This document shows, one piece after another, positions 6,300 to 14,493 of a stretch of DNA of 16,770 nt. The DNA is taken from the NCBI GenBank assembly GCA_003562605.1, contig PWUG01000177.1, positions 1 through 16,770 on the forward strand, written 5' to 3'. Each line of letters opens with the position of its first letter. The first letter of the stretch is position 1. Made by a program: the position numbers and the translations under genes. The notes under the pieces were generated by a model. It made no database searches. It saw only the letters and a list, made by a program, of their open reading frames with translations, and had not been told where the DNA came from. Source of the DNA: Syntrophomonadaceae bacterium. GTDB lineage: Bacteria; Bacillota_D; Dethiobacteria; DTU022.

Positions 6300-7679
6300 A
6301 TGAACAGCCAACTTAATGAAATCTGGCAGCTTACACTTAATGAGCTGAGTAAGGACTTGAACAAACCAAGCTTTGAAACCTGGTTCAATTTAACCAAACC
6401 TGTTTCTCTTGAAAACCGTTGCCTGGTCATTGAAGTTCCCAATGATTTTACTAAAGAATGGTTTGAAACCAGATACCGTAACCAAATTATCAAGGCTTTA
6501 AAAGAGATAACTGATGACGATCACCGGGTCAGCTTTGTTATCGCTTCCGAATTCCAGGATAACCCTGATATTGAAGTTCTTGGTCAAGAATTTAATCAAT
6601 CTAAAGACTTCACATCCTCTCGCAAAGATGAAAATCACGTCAAGAATAAGTTTATTTCAAGCTTTAATCCCCGCTATACCTTCGATACTTTTGTGGTAGG
6701 TGCTTGCAACCGCCTTTCCCATGCCGCTTCACTTGCAGTTGCAGAGAGCCCTGCCCGGGCCTATAATCCTCTTTTTATTTACGGTGGTGTTGGCCTGGGC
6801 AAAACACACCTGCTCCATGCCATTGGCCAATATTCACTTATAAATCATGACTTTTCCAGTGTTTTTTATTTTTCTTCAGAAAAATTCACTAATGAATTTA
6901 TTAATGCTATTCGAGATAATAAAACTCTTGAATTCAGGAACAAGTATCGCAATATGGATATCCTATTGATAGACGACATCCAGTTTTTAGCCGGTAAAGA
7001 GCAAACCCAGGAAGAATTTTTTCATACATTCAATGCCCTGCATGATAACAATAAGCAAATTATCATTTCCAGCGATCGCCCGCCAAAAGAGATACCTACG
7101 CTCGAAGACCGCCTGCGCTCCCGTTTCGAGTGGGGCTTGATTACAGATCTTCAGACCCCGGACCTGGAAACAAGAACAGCAATTCTCAAGAAAAAAGCTC
7201 TTTCCGATGGGATTGACATTCCGGATCATGTAATCCAATATATCGCAGGTAAAGTAATTACCAATATCCGTGAGCTGGAAGGCGCACTAATCCGTATAGT
7301 TGCTTATGCTTCTCTATCAGAATGTCCGGTTACACTCGAATTGACTGAAGCTGCCCTGCAGGATATTATTTTCACCCGCCAGAAGAATATTACTGTCAAG
7401 GGGATAATTGAAGCAACAGCTGACAACTTCAACCTCAAGCCGGAAGATGTACTCTCAAAAAAAAGAACGCAGGATATTGCTTTGACAAGACAAGTTGCCA
7501 TGTACCTTTGCCGCATGCTTACTGATTTATCACTGCCTAAAATCGGTAATGAGTTTGGCGGCAGAGACCACACAACAGTACTGCACGCTTTTAAAAAAAT
7601 TGACACTTTAATTGCTAGTAATAGTGATTTGAAAAACCGACTTGAAATGATAAAAAATAATATATTGGATAAATCCTGA
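6300..7679 (+). CDS. dnaA: Chromosomal replication initiator protein DnaA
   Basis: The AAA+ ATPase that binds DnaA boxes, opens the origin and recruits the replicative helicase. The 459-residue protein has domain I (about 1-85, with the conserved FETWF segment), a short variable linker (about 86-115) and the AAA+ core starting at NPRYTFDTFVVG. The core carries Walker A GGVGLGKT (162-169), Walker B LLIDDIQF (222-229), sensor 1 SSDRPP and the sensor 2 region NIRELEGAL (322-330). Domain IV ends with the DNA-binding signature LPKIGNEFGGRDHTTVLHA (412-430). ATG at 6300 has GGGGG eight bases upstream. It is flanked by both halves of oriC, and one-mismatch DnaA boxes upstream suggest autoregulation. 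Length and all catalytic motifs are intact. Confidence 0.99.
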   Translation: MNSQLNEIWQLTLNELSKDLNKPSFETWFNLTKPVSLENRCLVIEVPNDFTKEWFETRYRNQIIKALKEITDDDHRVSFVIASEFQDNPDIEVLGQEFNQSKDFTSSRKDENHVKNKFISSFNPRYTFDTFVVGACNRLSHAASLAVAESPARAYNPLFIYGGVGLGKTHLLHAIGQYSLINHDFSSVFYFSSEKFTNEFINAIRDNKTLEFRNKYRNMDILLIDDIQFLAGKEQTQEEFFHTFNALHDNNKQIIISSDRPPKEIPTLEDRLRSRFEWGLITDLQTPDLETRTAILKKKALSDGIDIPDHVIQYIAGKVITNIRELEGALIRIVAYASLSECPVTLELTEAALQDIIFTRQKNITVKGIIEATADNFNLKPEDVLSKKRTQDIALTRQVAMYLCRMLTDLSLPKIGNEFGGRDHTTVLHAFKKIDTLIASNSDLKNRLEMIKNNILDKS

Positions 7680-7763
7680 GCAACCTGTTAATAAGCTGTG
7701 CTTGGACTAAGAGTTAACGTATTTTATTGAGTTGTCATTTTTTTTGAACACATTTTAAAGAGC

Positions 7764-7772
7764 TTATCCACA
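7764..7772 (+). promoter_or_regulatory. Consensus DnaA box TTATCCACA
   Basis: An exact match to the strong DnaA-binding nonamer, on the plus strand, in the dnaA-dnaN intergenic region. It is the only perfect box I find in the two non-coding segments flanking dnaA, so it is the probable anchor for DnaA loading. Confidence 0.85.
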
Positions 7773-7824
7773 AAAGACTGGCCCGGACTCGGCACTTACA
7801 CAGACCATTATGCTTTTACTAACA

Positions 7825-7855
7825 ATATGCACAGCCTTTATTACTATTACATCTT
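7825..7855 (+). promoter_or_regulatory. Candidate DnaA box plus DnaA-trio unwinding element
   Basis: ATATGCACA (7825-7833) differs from TTATNCACA only at its first base. It is followed by the GC step GCC and then by triplets TTA TTA CTA TTA (7838-7849). Read 3' to 5' on the other strand these are AAT AAT GAT AAT, fitting the DnaA-trio rule [G/A]A[T/A]. One more triplet (CTT, complement GAA) fits after a break at CAT. Box, GC step, trios, then AT-rich DNA is the order of the basal unwinding module described for Bacillus oriC. Assignment is by motif order only. Confidence 0.55.
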
Positions 7856-7946
7856 ATATATATATGCAAGATCTTTATAATTATGTTGTTAATATCTTTT
7901 ATATATAAACAAACGCGCTCCATATTTTGAAATGAGGTGCTTGGGT

Positions 7947-9056
7947 ATGCATATATCTACCAATGCAAGCCAGTTAACGAATTGCCTGGAAATAGTTGAA
8001 AAAGCATTACCTGTTCGTTCAACGATTCCTGTTATCAGTAATATTCTGTTCGAAGCGAACCATGACTGCCTGACCTTTTCCACCACAAACCTTGAAATTT
8101 TTATAAAAGCCAAAATGGATTATCAGGGCAGCGAAACGGGAAAAATATTAATGCCACCCAAAATAGTCGATATTATGCGTTACTTTCCAACCCCTGAAGT
8201 TAGTATAGATATAAACTGGGACAATTTCCGGTTAGATATTAGTGGTGGTACAGCCCAATTTCACCTTTATGGATCAGATCCAGAAGATTATCCAATCTCA
8301 TTTGAAAGTCAATCAGGCTTGAAGTCAGGTTTTATTATTGAGCAGGCTAAATTTAAAAAAATACTCAAGTCAGTTGCTTTTGCAGCATCGAATGAAGAAA
8401 CCCGCCCGGCTTTCAATGGTATTTTATTTTCTTTCAAAGAAAATCTATTTTCGCTGACTGCATCAGATACTTACCGCCTTGTTATTAAAGATATCAAAGA
8501 TGATAACTGGGCTTTTGATGAAAAAAAATCTTTGGTGCCAGCCAGGGCAATGCGTGAATTGCTGCGCATCTTAAGCGATAGCAATGTAAACATTTCCATT
8601 TTTAATGAGGATAAAATTCTTGCTTTTCAGCTTGATGAGATTTATTTTGCATCGAGATTGCTTGAAGAAAAGTACCCCGATGTTAGTGGTGTTATACCCA
8701 GTGCATATAAGACCCGCGTTATTATAGATAGAAAATTACTTGAGGATACAATCAGCCGCGCTGCATTGCTGGCGGAAGGGAAAAACCAGGCTGTCAATAT
8801 TATTGTCAGGGATGAACAGCTTGAGGTTAAGGTAACCGGACAACAGGGCAGTATGGAAGAAATTTTACCTGTGGAACAAGAAGGGGAACCTCTCGAACTT
8901 TTTGTCAACACCCGCTTCGTCCTGGATATTTTAAAAATATTAGACGATCAAAAAGTAATAATCGATTTTCATGGTGAAGGAGGCCCGCTTATTTTCAGAT
9001 TAGTTGACGATCAAAGTTATCTTTATCTTGTTTTACCGATTAAAAAAATCAATTGA
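7947..9056 (+). CDS. dnaN: DNA polymerase III beta sliding clamp
   Basis: The ring-shaped processivity clamp that holds the replicative polymerase on DNA. Three repeated clamp folds span the 369 residues. Recognisable segments include LPVRSTIPVISNILFEA, the RPAFNGILFSF region followed by LTASDTYRLV, the RLLEEKYPDVSGVIP loop, and the C-terminal YLYLVLPIKK, which corresponds to the family's YLIMPM(R) ending. I chose ATG at 7947-7949, seven bases after GAGGTG, giving the usual N-terminus MHISTNASQL. An in-frame ATG at 7932 would add five residues but would leave the ribosome binding site inside the coding region. The gene follows the right half of oriC, and recF begins 21 bases after its stop, so dnaN and recF are probably co-transcribed. 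Confidence 0.98.
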   Translation: MHISTNASQLTNCLEIVEKALPVRSTIPVISNILFEANHDCLTFSTTNLEIFIKAKMDYQGSETGKILMPPKIVDIMRYFPTPEVSIDINWDNFRLDISGGTAQFHLYGSDPEDYPISFESQSGLKSGFIIEQAKFKKILKSVAFAASNEETRPAFNGILFSFKENLFSLTASDTYRLVIKDIKDDNWAFDEKKSLVPARAMRELLRILSDSNVNISIFNEDKILAFQLDEIYFASRLLEEKYPDVSGVIPSAYKTRVIIDRKLLEDTISRAALLAEGKNQAVNIIVRDEQLEVKVTGQQGSMEEILPVEQEGEPLELFVNTRFVLDILKILDDQKVIIDFHGEGGPLIFRLVDDQSYLYLVLPIKKIN

Positions 9057-9077
9057 AATTCATGGGGGCAGCAATTT

Positions 9078-10211
9078 TTGTTTTATATTGATAGTTTACT
9101 GATCAAGGGATTTCGTAACTATCGGCACCAGCATCTGCAGTTTCATCCCCGTCTTAACATACTTGTCGGCGAGAATGCTCAGGGAAAAAGCAACCTCCTG
9201 GAATCCATATATTATCTTTCAGTAACACGTTCTTTTCGCACAAACCGGGATCAGGAACTGGCCCATTGGGAAGATCGTTTTTTTTATCTTAAGGGTTGTT
9301 TCTTGAAAAATGATTTTAAAAACGAAGTTCAGATTAGCTATCGCCAAAATGGGCAGCTTAAAGTTTTAATCAATAATAATCCGGTGAAACGTTATGATCA
9401 CTTACAGCAATTCCCGGTGGTTGTATTCAGCCCTGATGATCTTTTAATAATCAGGGAAGGTCCTTCAATTCGCCGGCGCTTTCTTAACCTCGAAGCGTCC
9501 AGGTTAAGCCCTCTATATTTTAAAGAACTAAGAGCGTACCAACGGGTTTTACAACAACGCAATCAATTACTGAAAGATAAGCATAAACACCCCAGGATCA
9601 ATAGTCTTCTTGAACCCTGGGATCAATCCCTGGTAACATTGGGCAGCAGCATTATTCATTACAGGCTCGGGATGATCGGGGAGTTGGAGAAAGAGGCGCA
9701 TCTTTTTTTTGATCAGATGACTAATTCCAGAGAAAAGTTATCTTTAGAATATGTCAGCAGTATAGAAACAAGCGAAGATCCCCTGTTGACGAAAGAATAT
9801 TTCTATAGAAAATTACAGGCTAAACGTGATCAAGAGATAAAAAGAGGTTCAACAGCGATTGGTCCGCATCTTGACGATTTAAGAATATCGATTAACGACT
9901 ACGATACAAGGATGTATTCTTCCCAGGGCCAGAAAAGGACGGCAGCCCTGGCTTTAAAAATGGCGGAAGTAAGTCTTTTTAAAAAACAGCACAATGATTG
10001 CCCTATTATTCTGTTAGATGATGTGTTTTCCGAGTTTGACGAGGACAGAAAATCGCACCTGCTTGATTTTCTTAAAGATAATACGGGCCAGTGCTTTATA
10101 ACTTCAGCTGTAGGTTTAAACAGCCTGGTTAATAACCTGGACAGGGATCATAAAATTATTTCGGTTCACCGGGGGAGCATAAGAAGTGAAAAAGGTGGGC
10201 ACGGTAGTTGA
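9078..10211 (+). CDS. recF: DNA replication and repair protein RecF
   Basis: An SMC-like ATPase that helps load RecA at single-strand gaps together with RecO and RecR. In the 377-residue protein the N-terminal LLIKGFRNYRHQHLQF leads to Walker A GENAQGKS (31-38). The ABC signature YSSQGQKRT is at 280-288, and Walker B IILLDDVFSEFDEDR at about 310-324. The start is TTG at 9078-9080, nine bases after GGGGG; no in-frame ATG is near. It lies only 21 bases after dnaN, so the S4-domain gene (yaaA) usually between dnaN and recF in Bacillus is absent. Its 3' end overlaps the next gene by 26 bases. All motifs needed for ATP binding are present. Confidence 0.98.
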   Translation: MFYIDSLLIKGFRNYRHQHLQFHPRLNILVGENAQGKSNLLESIYYLSVTRSFRTNRDQELAHWEDRFFYLKGCFLKNDFKNEVQISYRQNGQLKVLINNNPVKRYDHLQQFPVVVFSPDDLLIIREGPSIRRRFLNLEASRLSPLYFKELRAYQRVLQQRNQLLKDKHKHPRINSLLEPWDQSLVTLGSSIIHYRLGMIGELEKEAHLFFDQMTNSREKLSLEYVSSIETSEDPLLTKEYFYRKLQAKRDQEIKRGSTAIGPHLDDLRISINDYDTRMYSSQGQKRTAALALKMAEVSLFKKQHNDCPIILLDDVFSEFDEDRKSHLLDFLKDNTGQCFITSAVGLNSLVNNLDRDHKIISVHRGSIRSEKGGHGS

Positions 10212-10488
10212 AAATGTATTGCGCAGTTATAACCTCTGGCAGGGCTATCAGCAATATCTGCTGGTTGAAAGCTGGGATGATATTGTTGGCTCCGAGCTGG
10301 CAGAAGTAACTCGTGCAGAATCAATGTCACGGGGAGTACTTAGAGTATCAGTTAAAGATTCGGTGTGGGCCTACCACTTGTCAATGTTAAAACCCCGCCT
10401 AATTAAGAAACTTAATGAATGTGCCGGAGGAAAGATAGTCAAAGATATATTTTTCAAAATAGAAGCTTTCGAAAAGAAGGAAAACTGA
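10186..10488 (+). CDS. DUF721 (DciA-like) protein
   Basis: A 100-residue protein of the DUF721 family. The recognisable pattern is VENVLRSYNLWQGYQQYLLV followed by ESWDDIVGSELAEVTRAESM, a strand-rich segment GVLRVSVKDSVWAYHLSMLK, and KPRLIKKLNECAGGKIVKDIFFKI. The W-x-x-I/V-VG core and the later W-x-x-x-L are typical. DUF721 includes DciA, which loads the replicative helicase in many bacteria. Bacillota usually use DnaI/DnaB-type loaders, so the function of this short version is uncertain. The start is GTG at 10186-10188, eight bases after GGGGGAG, overlapping the recF 3' end by 26 bases, so it should be translated with recF. Position between recF and the RemB-like gene supports a DNA-metabolism role. 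Confidence 0.85.
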   Translation: MKKVGTVVENVLRSYNLWQGYQQYLLVESWDDIVGSELAEVTRAESMSRGVLRVSVKDSVWAYHLSMLKPRLIKKLNECAGGKIVKDIFFKIEAFEKKEN

Positions 10489-10570
10489 TCTATATATGTA
10501 ATAATATAAAGCATAGACAAAGCGATTCAAATAATAATGCAGTATAAAAACGACTTTAAGGGGGCCTGCA

Positions 10571-10807
10571 ATGTTTCTGCATATAGGGGGCTCACAAATT
10601 GTGTTTAACCGAGAATTAATAGGTATTTTTAACCTCGATTTAAAGGATAAAAGTATAAATAAACAGTTTCTTGATTCTGCTGCAAACAGTGCTTCAAAAA
10701 CCTCATCTGGTTCTGATCGCCCTAAATCTTTTGTGGTTACAGATCGTCGCGTTTACACTTCTCCCATATCACCACTTACTTTATCCAGGCGCAGGAACTC
10801 TTCCTGA
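10571..10807 (+). CDS. remB: DUF370 protein, RemB/YaaB-like regulator
   Basis: A 78-residue protein of the DUF370 family, found between recF and gyrB as yaaB (remB) is in Bacillus. The N-terminus MFLHIGGSQIVFNRELIGIF and the C-terminal motif KSFVVTDRRVYTSPISPLTL are diagnostic. Bacillus RemA and RemB act in activation of biofilm matrix genes, and RemA binds DNA as a large ring; RemB's own mechanism is less known. The middle (about residues 28-50) is low-complexity and Ser/Lys-rich. ATG at 10571 lies seven bases after AAGGGGG. Eighty-two bases separate it from the previous gene, with no convincing promoter there, although the stretch is very AT-rich. It probably belongs to the recF transcript. 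The family call is firm; the role here is inferred. Confidence 0.9.
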   Translation: MFLHIGGSQIVFNRELIGIFNLDLKDKSINKQFLDSAANSASKTSSGSDRPKSFVVTDRRVYTSPISPLTLSRRRNSS

Positions 10808-10842
10808 GAGCATATGGCGACCGGGATTTACTCTTTAAAAAA

Positions 10843-10851
10843 TGGTATAAT
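10843..10851 (+). promoter_or_regulatory. Extended -10 promoter of gyrB
   Basis: TGGTATAAT (10843-10851) is a perfect -10 hexamer with the extended TGN element in the 144-base gap between the RemB-like gene and gyrB. No good -35 lies 16-18 bases upstream, as is common for extended -10 promoters. Transcription would begin near 10858, leaving a leader of about 94 bases before gyrB. Confidence 0.65.
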
Positions 10852-10873
10852 AAGATAGCCGTATGATTTTCCG

Positions 10874-10901
10874 CCGCAATGCCGATAAGCGCATAATGCG
10901 G
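10874..10901 (+). promoter_or_regulatory. Stem-loop in the gyrB leader
   Basis: CCGCA and ATGC (10874-10882) can pair with GCAT and TGCGG (10891-10894 and 10897-10901). This makes a 9-base-pair stem with a two-base AA bulge and an eight-base loop. There is no U run after it, so it is not a terminator. It lies between the predicted transcription start and the gyrB ribosome binding site. A role in mRNA stability or translation is possible but unproven. Confidence 0.45.
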
Positions 10902-10948
10902 GTTGGCAAAGACAGATAAACTGATGCTATTTAAGGCTTAAGAGGTGA

Positions 10949-12868
<1,920 letters not shown>

Positions 12869-13071
12869 ATAATTGCTAGTTTATAATTCTATCCAGGTCG
12901 AAAATTTCTCCATCTGTCTCCTCATCGGGGATTTGCCTGCCTCAAACCATTCGTTGCGAGGTATATTAACATCAGAAATATTTCCGACAACCAGAATAAT
13001 ATTATCGTTACATGTCTTTTAATATATCGACAACCGGGCGAGAGAATAGTTCCCGTAAAGCTATAACAGGG

Positions 13072-13090
13072 CCCGGGGCCATTACCCGGG
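13072..13090. other. CCCGGG inverted repeat between gyrB and korC
   Basis: Two copies of the palindrome CCCGGG (13072-13077 and 13085-13090) are seven bases apart in the 231-base gap between the convergent gyrB and korC genes. They can form a 6-base-pair hairpin, starting 10 bases after the korC stop on the minus strand. No U run follows directly on either strand, so a terminator role is weak. The right copy lies in ATTACCCGGGACAA, which resembles the Bacillus Noc-binding core. The rest of the gap (12869-13071) holds no supportable gene. Confidence 0.35.
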
Positions 13091-13099
13091 ACAAATAAT

Positions 13100-13651
13100 T
13101 TAATATTTTTGTTTTTTTACAAGTGCTGCCCCGGCCTGTAGAGCTTTCCAGTTTGCCTCTACTATTGCAGGTGAAGGAAATTTGTTTTCCAGGACTTTTC
13201 TGAAGGCGTCCCACGAAACTATATCGACAGACCCAATAACAGCTCCCAAACCAACCAGGTTAAGGGGTGCTTTCCACCCACTGGCGGCTGCTTCTCTAAC
13301 CGTTGTACTGAGGGGTAGGGATATCAGGTTTGTACCTGCGGCTCCTCCATCCAGGGTTGCATCATATATGAGCAGACTTCCTGGCGGCAGGGTATCCCGG
13401 TATCTTTCGAGAGATGCGGCTGAAAGAGCCAGCACCACGTCTGGCTCTGTAACTTCCGGAAAACTGATTTCTGCATCACTGATTACTACATCAGCCTTAG
13501 TGAAACCACCTCTGGATGCGATGGTATAAGAGGCCGACTGGGAGGCATATTTTCCGTCTAGAACGGCAGCCTCACCAAGAAGGGCTCCAATAAAGACCAG
13601 TCCCTGACCGCCTTCTCCGGCCAGTATAACTTGCCATTCTTTTTTAAGCAT
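13100..13651 (-). CDS. korC: 2-oxoacid:ferredoxin oxidoreductase, gamma subunit (KorC type)
   Basis: A 183-residue gamma subunit of the pyruvate/2-oxoglutarate ferredoxin oxidoreductase superfamily. The N-terminal nucleotide-type loop GEGGQG is at 12-17. The family core SASYTIASRGGFTKADVVIS lies at about residues 39-58. This domain helps bind CoA or the 2-oxoacid in related enzymes. Last gene of a four-gene operon, beginning 20 bases after korB; ATG follows GGAGGG at nine bases. The four-subunit set with a separate ferredoxin matches 2-oxoglutarate:ferredoxin oxidoreductases, which make succinyl-CoA or run backwards to fix CO2 in anaerobes. The branched-chain (Vor) type has the same architecture, so the substrate is inferred. 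Confidence 0.92.
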   Translation of the reverse strand: MLKKEWQVILAGEGGQGLVFIGALLGEAAVLDGKYASQSASYTIASRGGFTKADVVISDAEISFPEVTEPDVVLALSAASLERYRDTLPPGSLLIYDATLDGGAAGTNLISLPLSTTVREAAASGWKAPLNLVGLGAVIGSVDIVSWDAFRKVLENKFPSPAIVEANWKALQAGAALVKKQKY

Positions 13652-13671
13652 TAAAAAGATCCCTCCTCTGA

Positions 13672-14493
13672 TCAGCGACTGCTGTCCCGGGTTTTTTGCT
13701 GAACTTCCCGGTAACGGGTGTTGAAATCGATTTTTGTTTCTTCATGCAATATTCCGGTAGGGAAATGGTCCAGTCGCTTTTCCGGAGAAAGCTGTTCGAA
13801 TTTATCCTTACCCAGAGCTCTTTCCTTGATAAGTGCCATCATCCCGGCTGCATCTCCTTCACGGTTGTAGCGGCCATAATAGGTCGGGCAGCACGATACT
13901 ATTTCTATAAAAGAAAATCCGCAATAGTTTATTGCTTTGGCAATCAGCTTCTCCATGGCCCTGACATGAAACGGGGTTGTTCGTGCCACAAAGCCCCCTC
14001 CAGCACCAACAACCAGGGAACAGAGATCAAATCCAGGTTCCGGGTTGCCGTAGCGCGAGGTTGATGTCTTTTTGCCGCCCGGGGTTGTGGCTGAGCATTG
14101 TCCGCCGGTCATGCCATAGTTGTAGTTGTTGGATACAATGGCTGTGATATCCATGTTTCTCCTTGCGGCATGGATAAGGTGGTTGCCTCCAATAGTGGCG
14201 GCATCGCCGTCTCCCATAAGGGCAAGCACAGTCAGATCGGTGCTGACTGCTTTAATACCGCCGGCAAAAGCCAGGGCCCGGCCATGCGTTCCGTGCAGGG
14301 CATGGGTGGCAAAATAATCGTCCGCTTTGCCGAAGCAGCCAATACCGGTAGTAATTACAGTTTTATCAGCGGGAATCCCCAGGCCGGCGAGTGCCCTGGC
14401 TACGGCCCCGACTACCACACCATGGCTGCAGCCCGCACACCAGAGGTGGGGGAGTTTATCCTGACGCAGGTAATCTTTTGCGGTAGCGTTCAT
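13672..14493 (-). CDS. korB: 2-oxoacid:ferredoxin oxidoreductase, beta subunit, TPP-binding (KorB type)
   Basis: The 273-residue thiamine diphosphate subunit that decarboxylates the 2-oxoacid and passes electrons through a [4Fe-4S] cluster. Cluster cysteines are in LWCAGCSHG (C19, C22), GIGCFGK (C53) and probably the later SCCPTYYGR. The TPP/Mg motif is GDGDAATIGGNH (94-105), with NNYNYGMTGGQ (122-132) completing the pocket. The GGNHLIHAARRN pattern resembles 2-oxoglutarate and similar 2-oxoacid enzymes rather than single-chain pyruvate oxidoreductase. ATG overlaps the korA stop by four bases (ATGA) and has GGAGGG seven bases upstream. All cofactor residues appear intact, so an active enzyme is expected. 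The exact substrate cannot be read from the sequence by eye. Confidence 0.95.
   Translation of the reverse strand: MNATAKDYLRQDKLPHLWCAGCSHGVVVGAVARALAGLGIPADKTVITTGIGCFGKADDYFATHALHGTHGRALAFAGGIKAVSTDLTVLALMGDGDAATIGGNHLIHAARRNMDITAIVSNNYNYGMTGGQCSATTPGGKKTSTSRYGNPEPGFDLCSLVVGAGGGFVARTTPFHVRAMEKLIAKAINYCGFSFIEIVSCCPTYYGRYNREGDAAGMMALIKERALGKDKFEQLSPEKRLDHFPTGILHEETKIDFNTRYREVQQKTRDSSR

Larger units (their letters stand above)
7680..7946. other. Right half of oriC (dnaA-dnaN intergenic region)
   Basis: A 267-base non-coding stretch that looks like the unwinding side of the origin. In order it holds: TGTTAATAA (7686-7694); a two-mismatch box TTGAACACA (7744-7752); a perfect DnaA box TTATCCACA (7764-7772); a GC-rich patch (about 7781-7793); a one-mismatch box ATATGCACA (7825-7833); a DnaA-trio-like run (7838-7849); and an almost pure A/T stretch from about 7854 to 7912. 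The last includes TATAAT at 7876-7881, which could be a dnaN promoter -10, though no good -35 is 16-18 bases before it, and TGTTAATAT at 7887-7895. GAGGTG at 7934-7939 is the dnaN ribosome binding site. Origin function is inferred from position and motif order. Confidence 0.78.

Noticed and set aside
7743..7752. TTGAACACA and similar two-mismatch sequences as full DnaA boxes
   Set aside because: Two mismatches in AT-rich DNA are expected often by chance; mentioned only as context for the origin.
10489..10570. Promoter before the RemB-like gene (TAGACA at 10514, TATAAA at 10543)
   Set aside because: The two hexamers are 23 bases apart, outside the usable range, and no other good pair is present.
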